A DNA stretch of 25,084 nucleotides from Dehalococcoidia bacterium UBA2777 (lineage in GTDB: Bacteria; Chloroflexota; Dehalococcoidia; UBA2247; UBA2777): NCBI GenBank assembly GCA_002352365.1, contig DEIJ01000112.1:1-25084 (forward strand). Direction: 5' to 3'. This document shows positions 15,072 through 23,411 of the stretch, piece by piece (within the stretch, counting starts at the first letter, position 1; each line of letters begins with the position of its first letter). The position numbers were made by a program, and so were the translations under genes. The notes below the pieces were generated by a model. The model worked only from the letters and a program-made list of their open reading frames with translations, was not told the origin of the DNA and did no database searches.

Positions 15072-15626
15072 CTAGGCTTTGATTTGATATTTAGCTTTGC
15101 CCTCCTCATAAAGGTCACCACCGTAAATATCGTTTATCACTGTGGCTGGGAAGTCTTCCACCTCTAAGCGGAGAAGTGCCTCAGCCCCCAGCTCCTCATA
15201 GGCTATCACCTCCGCCTTCGTGATGCTCTTGGAAATGAGAGCCCCAGCACCGCCTACCGCAGCGAGATATACTGCTTCGCATTTCTTCATGGCATCTTTC
15301 ACTGCTGCTGAGCGCATACCCTTACCTATCATCCCTTTTAATCCTTCAGCTATCAAACGAGGTGAGTAACTATCCATGCGGCCGCTAGTAGTGGGTCCAG
15401 CAGACCCAATCACTTGCCCTGGCCTAGCTGGAGAAGGGCCCATGTAATATATTGTCTGCCCCTTAATATCGAATGGCAGAGGCTTCCCCTGATCCAAGGC
15501 TTCAACCATTCTCTTGTGAGCAGCATCGCGGCCAACATACATAACGCCAGTGAGTAAAACGCTGTCCCCCGCTTTGAGGTCTTTCAAGGCTTCCTCAGTT
15601 AATGGAAGTATAACTTTTTTAGCCAT
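15072..15626 (-). CDS. Class I fumarate hydratase, beta (C-terminal) subunit
   Basis: This is the beta subunit of the two-part oxygen-sensitive fumarase that interconverts fumarate and malate. Its 184 residues show LTGVMYVGRDAAHKR, IYYMGPSPARPGQVIGSAGPT and GPTTSGRMD (77-85), the substrate-binding block of fumarase and L-tartrate dehydratase beta subunits. AGGAG lies 7 bases before the ATG. It is the last gene of a six-gene operon and is separated from its alpha subunit by four other genes, which is unusual because the two are normally adjacent. L-tartrate dehydratase is an alternative, but the FrdA/FrdB-like neighbours favour fumarate. Confidence 0.9.
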   Translation of the reverse strand: MAKKVILPLTEEALKDLKAGDSVLLTGVMYVGRDAAHKRMVEALDQGKPLPFDIKGQTIYYMGPSPARPGQVIGSAGPTTSGRMDSYSPRLIAEGLKGMIGKGMRSAAVKDAMKKCEAVYLAAVGGAGALISKSITKAEVIAYEELGAEALLRLEVEDFPATVINDIYGGDLYEEGKAKYQIKA

Positions 15627-15642
15627 AATTATTCTCCTCTGC

Positions 15643-16812
15643 TTAGACCTTCAATCCCTTCAGGATCTCTGTGGCAATAATACTCCTCTGGAGTTCCAAG
15701 GCAAGCTCGGTAGCACTTGTGGCTATAGCATGGCGGCACAGCCTTTCTATAGGTAGCCCTGCCCCGTACCCTGGTCCATTGAAGATGTGAGCCGCTCTGT
15801 CAGCGACGCTATGAATCATTTCTGTAGCGAATAGTTTCACCATAGCCGCTTCACAGCGTATTGGCTCCCCCTGGTCTGCTTTCCAAGCAGCTTCATAAAC
15901 CATAAGTCTAGCGGCGTGAATACTTATGGCCATATCAGCTAACGCTGCTTGTATACTAGGCCGTCCGGAAATAAGCTGCCCAAATGACTGCCAAGATTGA
16001 GCTTGGGTGGTTGATTCCTGGAGCAATCTCTGAGCTACGCCTATGCATCTGGCACCTCTGATGATACGTCTCGGGGGAAGCCATCTTTTACCTAAATGGA
16101 AAGCCTTGCCCTCTTCTCCTAATATATTTTCTGCTGGCACTTGGCAATGATCAAAGACCAAGAAAATGGGTTCTCTCACCTGAGCTTGCCACCCGGCCTT
16201 TTCTTCACCACCGGTCACCGCAAATCCTGGAGTACCTTTATCTACCAAGAAGCAAGTTACCCCTTCTCTTGGCCCCTTCTCGGGGTCGGTGGTGGTGAAA
16301 ACCACAGCAAAGTAGTCTTTGCCTGCTTTGGAAAGGGAGACCTTCTTACCGCTGAGCACATAATGACTGTTTGCCTTTCCTGCTCTCATTTCTATACCGG
16401 CAAGGTCCTTCTCTGGCTCCATTAGCGCCAGGTAGGCATGCTTTTGCCTCTGAAGCAGCGGGAGCAGGTATCTTTCCTTTTGTTTCTCATTGCAATCAAA
16501 AAGGATAGGGCTGACATCACCAAAATTGAAGGGGACGATTGTCTGAGCCAGTTCTTCCTCAACCAGGCAATTGCCTAAAGTGCCCAAACCAACGCCACCA
16601 AGCTCCTCTGGTACGCTCACCCCCCATAACCCCATACTTTTGACCATCTCAATTAGTTTTTCTTCCCTCTCAGAAGGAAGACATGTCCTGGCATCGCTCA
16701 TGTCAGCTGCTCGCCCCAAAATCTGCCTCTCCAGGGGTATCAGTTGACCCTTGACAAAATCCCGAACTTGAGTCTGAACCATTCTCAATTCTTCAGGTAG
16801 GCTGAAATCCAT
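15643..16812 (-). CDS. Acyl-CoA dehydrogenase family protein
   Basis: The 389-residue product has the three-domain acyl-CoA dehydrogenase layout. The helical N-domain carries SMGLWGVSVPEELGGVG. The beta-domain carries LALMEPEKDLAG, HYVLSGKKVSLSKAG and FDHCQVPAENILG. The C-domain carries RIIRGARCIGVAQRLL and IFNGPGYG. At the usual place of the catalytic glutamate loop (EGTSEIQR), the sequence is ELALELQR, so Glu369 may be the base although the Gly-Thr-Ser part is lost. Substrate chain length cannot be told. GAGGGG precedes the ATG by 7 bases. It lies between a ferredoxin and fumarase beta in one operon, 45 and 16 bases from its neighbours, so it should be expressed with the fumarate genes. No etfAB is nearby; the ferredoxin may be its electron partner. 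Confidence 0.9.
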   Translation of the reverse strand: MDFSLPEELRMVQTQVRDFVKGQLIPLERQILGRAADMSDARTCLPSEREEKLIEMVKSMGLWGVSVPEELGGVGLGTLGNCLVEEELAQTIVPFNFGDVSPILFDCNEKQKERYLLPLLQRQKHAYLALMEPEKDLAGIEMRAGKANSHYVLSGKKVSLSKAGKDYFAVVFTTTDPEKGPREGVTCFLVDKGTPGFAVTGGEEKAGWQAQVREPIFLVFDHCQVPAENILGEEGKAFHLGKRWLPPRRIIRGARCIGVAQRLLQESTTQAQSWQSFGQLISGRPSIQAALADMAISIHAARLMVYEAAWKADQGEPIRCEAAMVKLFATEMIHSVADRAAHIFNGPGYGAGLPIERLCRHAIATSATELALELQRSIIATEILKGLKV

Positions 16813-16857
16813 TTTAATACCCCTCTGGTAGGGATGGCACTGCTCACTGCCGACAAG

Positions 16858-17310
16858 TCAAACTGGGCTGATAACTTCCTCCACAAATAGATCTAAATCG
16901 AGCTCGTCTTCATCCCCTATTCGTTGCTCGAGTCTGGACATAACTTCTATCATACGGCGATTGACAATATAATGCTTGATGGTAGTATCCACTTGGGGAC
17001 AAACCAAAACACAAGCATCACACCGATCGCAGTCCTCACCGACTATACTTTCCAGTGCCATCGACGTCCGTTGCTCTGTCTTCTCACGGCGAGAGGGCTC
17101 ACGAGCTAGTATGGGACAGATATCTATACAATTCCCGCAGCCTATACACTCTTTATGCCCGGCAAGGTCTTCAGTTATATTCAAAGCGTGAGCGGGATTA
17201 AACCCACTGGAAAGGAGGCGACACCGAGCTACTGGTGGGCTATGAATGTTCAAGATTTCATTTAGAATGCCTTCGATCTCTTTGACATCCCTTTGAATAC
17301 GAAGCGGCAT
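16858..17310 (-). CDS. Two-[4Fe-4S] ferredoxin-type protein
   Basis: The 150-residue product carries two cysteine motifs, Cys55, 58, 61, 65 (CIGCGNCIDICP) and Cys94, 97, 100, 104 (CDRCDACVLVCPQ), each CX2CX2CX3CP and each fit for one [4Fe-4S] cluster. A 28-residue linker separates them, longer than in plain bacterial ferredoxins. N- and C-terminal extensions of about 50 residues suggest docking surfaces. There is an extra Cys30 near the N-terminus. A GGGGGGA ribosome site lies 8 bases before the ATG. It follows the FrdA-like flavoprotein by 19 bases and precedes the acyl-CoA dehydrogenase, so it probably shuttles electrons for one or both. Confidence 0.85.
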   Translation of the reverse strand: MPLRIQRDVKEIEGILNEILNIHSPPVARCRLLSSGFNPAHALNITEDLAGHKECIGCGNCIDICPILAREPSRREKTEQRTSMALESIVGEDCDRCDACVLVCPQVDTTIKHYIVNRRMIEVMSRLEQRIGDEDELDLDLFVEEVISPV

Positions 17311-17329
17311 ATATTGTCCCCCCAGGTTT

Positions 17330-18991
17330 TTAGGCTATTTTTATCTGACCAACAGCTAATGCTTGTCTACCATAATCTGGCAGGTAATCAGGCATGTGAC
17401 TGGCGTAATCGGGTAGAAGCAATGGTGAAATCGCCCTTGATCCCGCAATCCCAGCCCGCTCAAGCTCCCGCTGCCATTGGCGCACATGGTCTAGCCTGAG
17501 AGAGCCTAGTTTTACTCCCTTAACATACTGAGCTGCTGCTCTACCTGCTCTCCTGCCAAAAACGAATATGTCCAATGTTGAGTTGCCGATGAGCCTATTC
17601 CTACCGTGGACTCCCCCCTCACATTCGCCAGCAGCAAACAATCCTGGTACAGTAGTAGCTCCTTCAGGATTGATCCTAATCCCTCCATTTTGGTAATGCA
17701 GTGTAGGGTAGGCCAATATTGGTTCGGTGATTATATCAATATTGTAGCGCCCAAACTGGCGAACCATAGCAGGGAGTTCCCGGCCGATAGTACCTGATCC
17801 ACGGATAATGTCAATCATCGGTGAATCTAGCCACACACCAACTTCCCCTGTTGGGGTCTTTATCCCTATACCCCGTCTACATTCTTGAATAATAGCTGCG
17901 GCCACCACATCTCGCGGGTCTAAAGGCATGATGAATTGCTCTCCATCAGCATTGACCAACTGAGCCCCCAGGGTTCTAACCTTCTCGGTAACCAATTGCC
18001 CCAGTATCTGCACCGGATAGGCTGCACCCGTGGGATGATATTGCATCGTATCCATGAAGATTAGCTCAGCGCCCACCCGATAAGCTAATACCAGCCCATC
18101 AGCAGTAGCCCCATAATGGTTAGTGGTGGGAAAGGCCTGAATGTGCAACCGCCCCATGCCACCAGTGGCTATGACCACCGCTTTGGCTCGCACCAGGCTC
18201 AATTCATTGGTCTCTAGGTTTACTAGTATTGCTCCAGCTACCTGCCCTTTATCATCCATCAATAGCTCTATTACCGGTGAGAATTCCAAATAATTTATTT
18301 GCCGGTTCCTGATCTCATCACGCAGGACACGCATTTCCTCCAGACCAGTATAATCTCGGGCTGAATGCAACCTCAGCCTTGAGGCACCACCACCGGATAG
18401 TTCATGGATTGAACCATCTGGATTCTTATCCCACATGACACCGAGTGACTCCAGCCAATTTATCACACCAGGGGCATCTCTTACTAACACCTCTACCAAC
18501 TCAGGCACATTGGTGAAGCCCCCCCCACCCATCGTATCCAGGTAATGAATAGCTGGAGAATCGTTGGGCCTATCGGCTGCCTGTGTTCCTGCTTGAGCTC
18601 CCACAGTGTTAGCATCGCCCAGGCGAAGCTTGGTTACCAGTAAGACATCAGCTCCATTTTCCTGGGCTAGAAGCGCTGCTGATGCTCCAGCCCCCCCGCA
18701 ACCAATTACCAGTATATCCACATCATAATCAATTCTTAAGAGGTCAATTTTATCGGGGTCGATGCGGCTATTTCCCTCCAGCACATCAGCCATCTCGTTG
18801 GGTGTGCGACTACCTTTGTTTGGTCCTACTAGTAACTTGCGCATCCCTTCCTCAATAAAGTCAGGGTGAAATTTCTGTAACAAAGGCGCTTTTTCCTCAA
18901 GGGTAATGCGAGGAAATGTCTCCTTTAACCGCCTCTGCCTAGTAGCCTCTACTTTACGGATGCTTTCTTCCATATAACCAGGATATGGCAT
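17330..18991 (-). CDS. Fumarate reductase/succinate dehydrogenase-like flavoprotein subunit
   Basis: The 553-residue product belongs to the FrdA/SdhA/aspartate oxidase/APS reductase flavoprotein family. The FAD dinucleotide fold reads VIGCGGAGAS (from Gly97). Active-site residues of fumarate reductases are kept: His319 (QYHPTG), Arg339 (KVRTLG), His432 (LHYQNGG) and Arg466 (GRNRLIGNS). Where SdhA has SHTVAAQGG with the FAD-binding His, this protein reads ANTVGAQAG, so FAD should be bound non-covalently. About 90 residues precede the Rossmann fold, unlike typical members. The C-terminal helical domain is short, about 60 residues after FGRRAGRAAAQ. ATG 18991 is chosen for its GGAGGG site 8 bases upstream, over ATG 19012 without one. 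It is encoded with an FrdB-like subunit and no membrane anchor. An FrdA-family oxidoreductase acting on another substrate remains possible. Confidence 0.88.
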   Translation of the reverse strand: MPYPGYMEESIRKVEATRQRRLKETFPRITLEEKAPLLQKFHPDFIEEGMRKLLVGPNKGSRTPNEMADVLEGNSRIDPDKIDLLRIDYDVDILVIGCGGAGASAALLAQENGADVLLVTKLRLGDANTVGAQAGTQAADRPNDSPAIHYLDTMGGGGFTNVPELVEVLVRDAPGVINWLESLGVMWDKNPDGSIHELSGGGASRLRLHSARDYTGLEEMRVLRDEIRNRQINYLEFSPVIELLMDDKGQVAGAILVNLETNELSLVRAKAVVIATGGMGRLHIQAFPTTNHYGATADGLVLAYRVGAELIFMDTMQYHPTGAAYPVQILGQLVTEKVRTLGAQLVNADGEQFIMPLDPRDVVAAAIIQECRRGIGIKTPTGEVGVWLDSPMIDIIRGSGTIGRELPAMVRQFGRYNIDIITEPILAYPTLHYQNGGIRINPEGATTVPGLFAAGECEGGVHGRNRLIGNSTLDIFVFGRRAGRAAAQYVKGVKLGSLRLDHVRQWQRELERAGIAGSRAISPLLLPDYASHMPDYLPDYGRQALAVGQIKIA

Positions 18992-19016
18992 TTTAATTGC
19001 CCTCCACCGCATAGTT

Positions 19017-19703
19017 TTAGTAAGCGGGTTCTATTTCACGCCCTGCATACCGACGCTTTAGCTCGCTCTGCTCCATCTTTCTTAATTCTTCTATCTCGGC
19101 ATCAAATTTACCTGCCTCTATCTCGGCTATCCTGTCCTCTAAGTGCTTGGAGGGAGGAGCAAGATAACGACCATACAAGCGCCGAGATAGTAAAGCTATA
19201 TTGTAAGGCACCAGCCCTTGCGGACACCGAGCAGCACACAAACCGCACATCACACAATCGAATGACTTAATAGCTACCTCTCGGATATCACCTCTTAGGG
19301 CATCGGACATGAACCACATCACTTCAATGTCCTGGGGACAGGTTTTAGTGCAATTATTACAGCCAAAACACTTAACCAGATCAGGGTAAAGCTTCAACAC
19401 CTGCTCTCCATTTGCCTCCACCTCCTCCAAATTATAAAGAGCCTTGGCAGCGGGGAAGAATGGAATCTGCACCAAATACATATCTTGCTCAATGGTTTTC
19501 TGACAGGCAAGATCATATCTTAGTTGAGGATCGTTTTTAAAGTTGTAAACAGTGGCGCAGGCACCACAAAATCCAGCACGGCAGCCACAACCGCGAATCA
19601 TCCTGTAGCCACAATATTCAAGGGCTGTCAAGATGGTGAGTCCCTCGGGAACCTGATATCGACTGCCCATAATGTAAATATCAATCATTCGAGCTTCAGC
19701 CAT
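19017..19703 (-). CDS. FrdB/SdhB-like iron-sulfur subunit
   Basis: The 228-residue product has an N-terminal plant-type [2Fe-2S] domain with Cys41, Cys46, Cys49 and Cys67 (CRAGFCGAC, LACQ). A bi-cluster helical domain follows with Cys112, 115, 118, 122 (CFGCNNCTKTCPQ) and Cys150, 153, 156, 160 (CVMCGLCAARCPQ). Both later motifs are complete CX2CX2CX3CP, pointing to two [4Fe-4S] clusters rather than the [4Fe-4S] plus quinone-facing [3Fe-4S] pair of classical FrdB. A charged helix ends the protein. ATG 19703 follows GGTGGGGG; an in-frame GTG at 19715 has only a poor, distant GGAAG. It would pass electrons between the flavoprotein encoded next and a soluble carrier. Confidence 0.88.
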   Translation of the reverse strand: MAEARMIDIYIMGSRYQVPEGLTILTALEYCGYRMIRGCGCRAGFCGACATVYNFKNDPQLRYDLACQKTIEQDMYLVQIPFFPAAKALYNLEEVEANGEQVLKLYPDLVKCFGCNNCTKTCPQDIEVMWFMSDALRGDIREVAIKSFDCVMCGLCAARCPQGLVPYNIALLSRRLYGRYLAPPSKHLEDRIAEIEAGKFDAEIEELRKMEQSELKRRYAGREIEPAY

Positions 19704-19715
19704 TTTTGCCCCCAC

Positions 19716-20561
19716 CTACAAGATTACTTCCTTATGCCGAGCAGCGTGGCATTGGAGATTAACTGCCACCGGCAGGCTAGCAATATGGGCAGGAAAAACC
19801 TCAGCATGAACTGCAAGCGCAGTGATCCTGCCACCGTATCCCATCGGCCCGATGCCTAGGTTGTTAACTCGCCGTAAGATTTCTTTTTCCAAATCAGCAA
19901 CCTCAGCATCTGGGTTCGGCTCGCCCAGTTTCCGCAATAACGCTTTTTTAGCTATCAATAAAGTTCGTTCTGCTGTTCCCCCTACCCCCACACCAACAAT
20001 AAGTGGGGGGCACGGATTACTACCAGCCTCGTCGACGGCATTTACCACAAAATCAATAACCCCCTGGCGACCACGTGCTGGAGGCAACACAGCAAATCTG
20101 GTCATGTTTTCGCTGCCGCCTCCTTTAGGCATTACGATAATTTTGAGCTTATCGCCGGGAACGATATCGGCGTGAATAATTGCCGGGGTGTTATCTTTAG
20201 TATTTACTCTGGCCGAATAAGGCTGACGCACCATCGATTTGCGCAAATAACCTTTATCGTAACCTTGGCGTACTCCTTCATTCACTGCGGTGTAAAAGTC
20301 ACCACCGGTTATGTGAACCTCTTGCCCTAGCTCAAGAAAGATGACTGCGGCACCACAATCCTGGCATATAGGAATTAGTTCCCGAGCTGAGATGTCTGCG
20401 TTTTCTAGTATTCCATCTAGCACCTGGCGCGCCACAGGGGATTCTTCTCCCTCTCGTGCTTGCTTGAGAAAAGCAAGCACATCTTCAGGAAGATGGATGC
20501 TTGCCTCTTGGAACAAATTGGATATAGCTTCCGTTACCTGTTGACAATCAATAACTCTCAT
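19716..20561 (-). CDS. Class I fumarate hydratase, alpha (N-terminal) subunit
   Basis: This alpha subunit carries the labile [4Fe-4S] cluster of two-subunit fumarase. The 281-residue product has the candidate cluster cysteines Cys66 (CQDCG), Cys184 (SNPCPP) and Cys271 (LQCHAARH), plus MPKGGGSENMTR and GIGPMGYGG, all class I signatures. The usual CQDTG reads CQDCG, adding a cysteine next to the cluster site. AAAGGAG lies 8 to 9 bases before the ATG. It is the first gene of the operon that continues with FrdB- and FrdA-like subunits and ends with the beta subunit 4 kb away. The L-tartrate dehydratase alpha subunit is the main alternative. Confidence 0.92.
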   Translation of the reverse strand: MRVIDCQQVTEAISNLFQEASIHLPEDVLAFLKQAREGEESPVARQVLDGILENADISARELIPICQDCGAAVIFLELGQEVHITGGDFYTAVNEGVRQGYDKGYLRKSMVRQPYSARVNTKDNTPAIIHADIVPGDKLKIIVMPKGGGSENMTRFAVLPPARGRQGVIDFVVNAVDEAGSNPCPPLIVGVGVGGTAERTLLIAKKALLRKLGEPNPDAEVADLEKEILRRVNNLGIGPMGYGGRITALAVHAEVFPAHIASLPVAVNLQCHAARHKEVIL

Positions 20562-20813
20562 AATAGCCAGCTCCTTTTGTCCCCATTAGCTCATAACTCT
20601 AAATCGCTGGGTAGCTAATCGAGTAACTTAATCTATTAGATTTCCCCCTGCCCTTGGAAATTCTAGCACCTGGATGAGCTGGGCGTCAATAGCATATAGT
20701 TCCTGCCTTAAAGATGACCCAATGCTTTGGGGGATGGTTACCGATTCCTCCCCAGTACAGTTTTGTGGCAAGATTTTCCTCAAGCGATATAGTAAAATAA
20801 CAAAGTAAGTAAC

Positions 20814-23390
20814 ATGCCCACCCCGATTAGGCACCAATATCTCGAGATTAAGCAAAGATACCCTGAGGCTATTGTCCTGTTTCGCTTAGGGGATTTTTAT
20901 GAGGCATTCGATGAGGACGCTAAGATCGCCTCTAAAGAGCTGGAGATTGTCCTTACTTCCCGAGAGATGGGCAAAGGACACCGCTTTCCTATGGCAGGCA
21001 TCCCCTGTCATGCCCTCAGTAGTTACTTGGCTAAACTGGTCAATCATGGCTATAAGGTAGCTATCTGTGAACAACTGGGTGACCCTGATGCTGCCATCGG
21101 GCTAGTGCCCCGCGAGGTAGTTCGGGTGGTAACTCCAGGCACTGTGATTGAGCCCAGCCTCCTCGAAGGGAAGACAAACAATTACCTGGCCAGCGTGGTT
21201 GTGGATCAACAGGAGGCTGGAGTAGCTTATGTTGACATAACCACCAGCGAGTTTGCCACTACCCAGCTTCCCGCTCACCGTCTCCCTGCTGAACTGGAGC
21301 GGCTACGGCCATCAGAGGTTCTCTTCCCCCACAGTGCCCCTTCTCCTAGCTGGACACTGCCCTCCCCGCTTACCCGCCTTGACGACTGCCACTTTGAGTT
21401 AGAGTGGGCTTACCAAGCCTTGTGCCAACATTTTGAAACAAGTTCGCTGGACGGTTATGGCTGCGCTCACCTCCCTTTGGCTATCCGGGCTGCTGGCTCA
21501 ATCATTCATTATCTTGGGGAGACTCAGAAAGGGGCGCTGGCGCAGCTCACTCGACTGACTACCTATTCTACAGACTCTCACCTGCTTGTCGATGCCCAGA
21601 CACAACACAACTTGGAGCTCTTTCAAGGTAGCCGCTCGGGAACCACTTCTGGCTCCCTCCTCTCAGTCATCGATCTAACCAAGACAGCAATGGGGGGGAG
21701 GCTGCTTAGGAAATGGCTGGGGCAACCTCTGCTGGACATAAAGGAATTGACTTACCGGCAGGAGGCTATAGAGTGGTTGGCTACCAATGCCCTTGCTCGG
21801 CGTAAAATTATCTCCCTTCTCACTCAGGTAGCTGATATAGAACGTTTGCAGAGTCGCATAAGCGGTGGACTGGCTACCCCCAAGGAGCTAGTTGCCCTGC
21901 AACATAGTCTGGAGGTAATTCCACAAATAAAAGCTCTTCTTTCGGGAGCGGAAATTTTGGAACAGCTTCGGGCAAAACTTGAGCCTGGCGATGAGGTATG
22001 CTATTTAATTCTTGAGGCTATTGTTGCCGAATCAGCCAGTCTAGGTGAGGGGGAGGTGATAAAATCGGGATTTTCTCCCCAACTGGATCAGCTTCGCCTT
22101 GCTGCGGCAAATGCTAAGCAATATTTAGCCAACCTAGAGCAGGAAGAGAGAGCCCGCACCGGGGTCAAGTCGCTCAAAGTAGGTTACAACAAGGTCTTCG
22201 GCTATTATATCGAGGTGAGCCAAGCCAATTTGAGCCAGGTACCACCCAGCTACATCCGCAAGCAAACGCTATTAGGAGCGGAGAGATTCTTCACCCCGGA
22301 GCTAAAGGAGTATGAGTCCCTTATCCTTAATGCTCGAGATAGTATTGCTGAGCTTGAAGCTAGCCTATTTCGCCAAGTATGCCAGCAGATAAGCTTTGCT
22401 CGGGAGCAGCTCCAAACCACATCCTACGCCTTGGCTCAGCTTGATGCCTTCTCCGCCCTGGCTGAGGTAGCAATGCGCTATAGCTATATCCGCCCCGAGC
22501 TTACTGAGGATGAGGCTATATTCATCACCGCAGGGCGCCATCCGGTTGTGGAGCGAAGCCTCAGTGAGGGAAGCTTTGTCCCTAATAATACCTACCTGGC
22601 CAACAAGGATACCCAGCTTATCATTCTTACCGGTCCTAATATGTCGGGAAAGTCAACCTATCTTAGGCAAGTAGCCCTTATCGTGCTCCTGGCGCAGATC
22701 GGTAGCTTTGTCCCCGCAGAGCAAGCCTCAATTGGCCTGGTTGATCGCATCTTCACCAGGATCGGGGCTCAAGAGGATATTGCTGCCGGGCAATCTACCT
22801 TTATGGTGGAAATGATAGAGACCGCCAACATTATTAACAATGCTACGCCGCGCTCTTTGCTCATTCTCGATGAGATTGGTCGAGGCACCTCAACTTATGA
22901 TGGGCTCTCGGTAGCTTGGGCAGTAGCTGAATACATTCATAACCACCCTAAATTAGGAGCAAAGACCCTGTTTGCTACCCATTATCACGAGTTAGTAGAG
23001 CTAGCCAGCCTCTTACCACGGGTAAGGAACTTCAATGTAGCGGTAAGTGAGGAGAGGGGCAAGGTCATTTTCCTGCGCAAGATCATCCCTGGCTCAACCA
23101 AGAAAAGCTATGGCATCCATGTGGCGCAACTAGCTGGCTTACCTAAGTCGGTGGTACATCGTGCCCAGGAAGTGCTAAGTCAGCTTGAGGCGAACCAGCT
23201 TGGCGGGCAAAGAAGGTCTCGCCGCAAAGATTCCCAGGTGACGGCGCAGCAGCTCCCCCTCTTTGGGCCGAAGCCCCCAGTAGTAGATGAGCTAATCGAA
23301 CTAGATATTGACTCCCTGACTCCCCTTGAGGCGATCACCAAGCTCTATGAGCTCAAGCAAAAAACCCAAGAAACCTGGCAGCCTCAATAA
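20814..23390 (+). CDS. mutS: DNA mismatch repair protein MutS
   Basis: The 858-residue mismatch sensor has the full MutS layout. Domain I carries the mismatch-reading Phe-x-Glu, Phe28 and Glu30 in RLGDFYEAF. The lever and clamp domains follow, with TGVKSLKVGYNKVFGYYIEV. The ATPase domain has Walker A GPNMSGKST (607-615), Walker B with DEIGRGTSTYDGLS, and ATHYHEL. Near the C-terminus QQLPLF (812-817) fits a beta-clamp-binding motif, followed by the dimerisation helices. The ATG has no good ribosome site. TATAGT, 20 to 30 bases upstream, could be a -10 for a short leader. The gene is divergent from the fumarase operon across about 250 bases and converges on a DUF72 gene with 21 bases between stops. 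No mutL is in the window. Confidence 0.97.
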   Translation: MPTPIRHQYLEIKQRYPEAIVLFRLGDFYEAFDEDAKIASKELEIVLTSREMGKGHRFPMAGIPCHALSSYLAKLVNHGYKVAICEQLGDPDAAIGLVPREVVRVVTPGTVIEPSLLEGKTNNYLASVVVDQQEAGVAYVDITTSEFATTQLPAHRLPAELERLRPSEVLFPHSAPSPSWTLPSPLTRLDDCHFELEWAYQALCQHFETSSLDGYGCAHLPLAIRAAGSIIHYLGETQKGALAQLTRLTTYSTDSHLLVDAQTQHNLELFQGSRSGTTSGSLLSVIDLTKTAMGGRLLRKWLGQPLLDIKELTYRQEAIEWLATNALARRKIISLLTQVADIERLQSRISGGLATPKELVALQHSLEVIPQIKALLSGAEILEQLRAKLEPGDEVCYLILEAIVAESASLGEGEVIKSGFSPQLDQLRLAAANAKQYLANLEQEERARTGVKSLKVGYNKVFGYYIEVSQANLSQVPPSYIRKQTLLGAERFFTPELKEYESLILNARDSIAELEASLFRQVCQQISFAREQLQTTSYALAQLDAFSALAEVAMRYSYIRPELTEDEAIFITAGRHPVVERSLSEGSFVPNNTYLANKDTQLIILTGPNMSGKSTYLRQVALIVLLAQIGSFVPAEQASIGLVDRIFTRIGAQEDIAAGQSTFMVEMIETANIINNATPRSLLILDEIGRGTSTYDGLSVAWAVAEYIHNHPKLGAKTLFATHYHELVELASLLPRVRNFNVAVSEERGKVIFLRKIIPGSTKKSYGIHVAQLAGLPKSVVHRAQEVLSQLEANQLGGQRRSRRKDSQVTAQQLPLFGPKPPVVDELIELDIDSLTPLEAITKLYELKQKTQETWQPQ

Positions 23391-23411
23391 TGGAGAGGGG
23401 GCGCAAAAGAT

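Noticed and set aside
18992..19012. Longer flavoprotein start (ATG 19012, seven more codons)
   Set aside because: It has no ribosome site, whereas ATG 18991 lies 8 bases after GGAGGG.
20628..20855. 75-codon minus-strand frame overlapping the mutS start
   Set aside because: Its start lies within mutS, no ribosome site fits, and the product is not recognisable.
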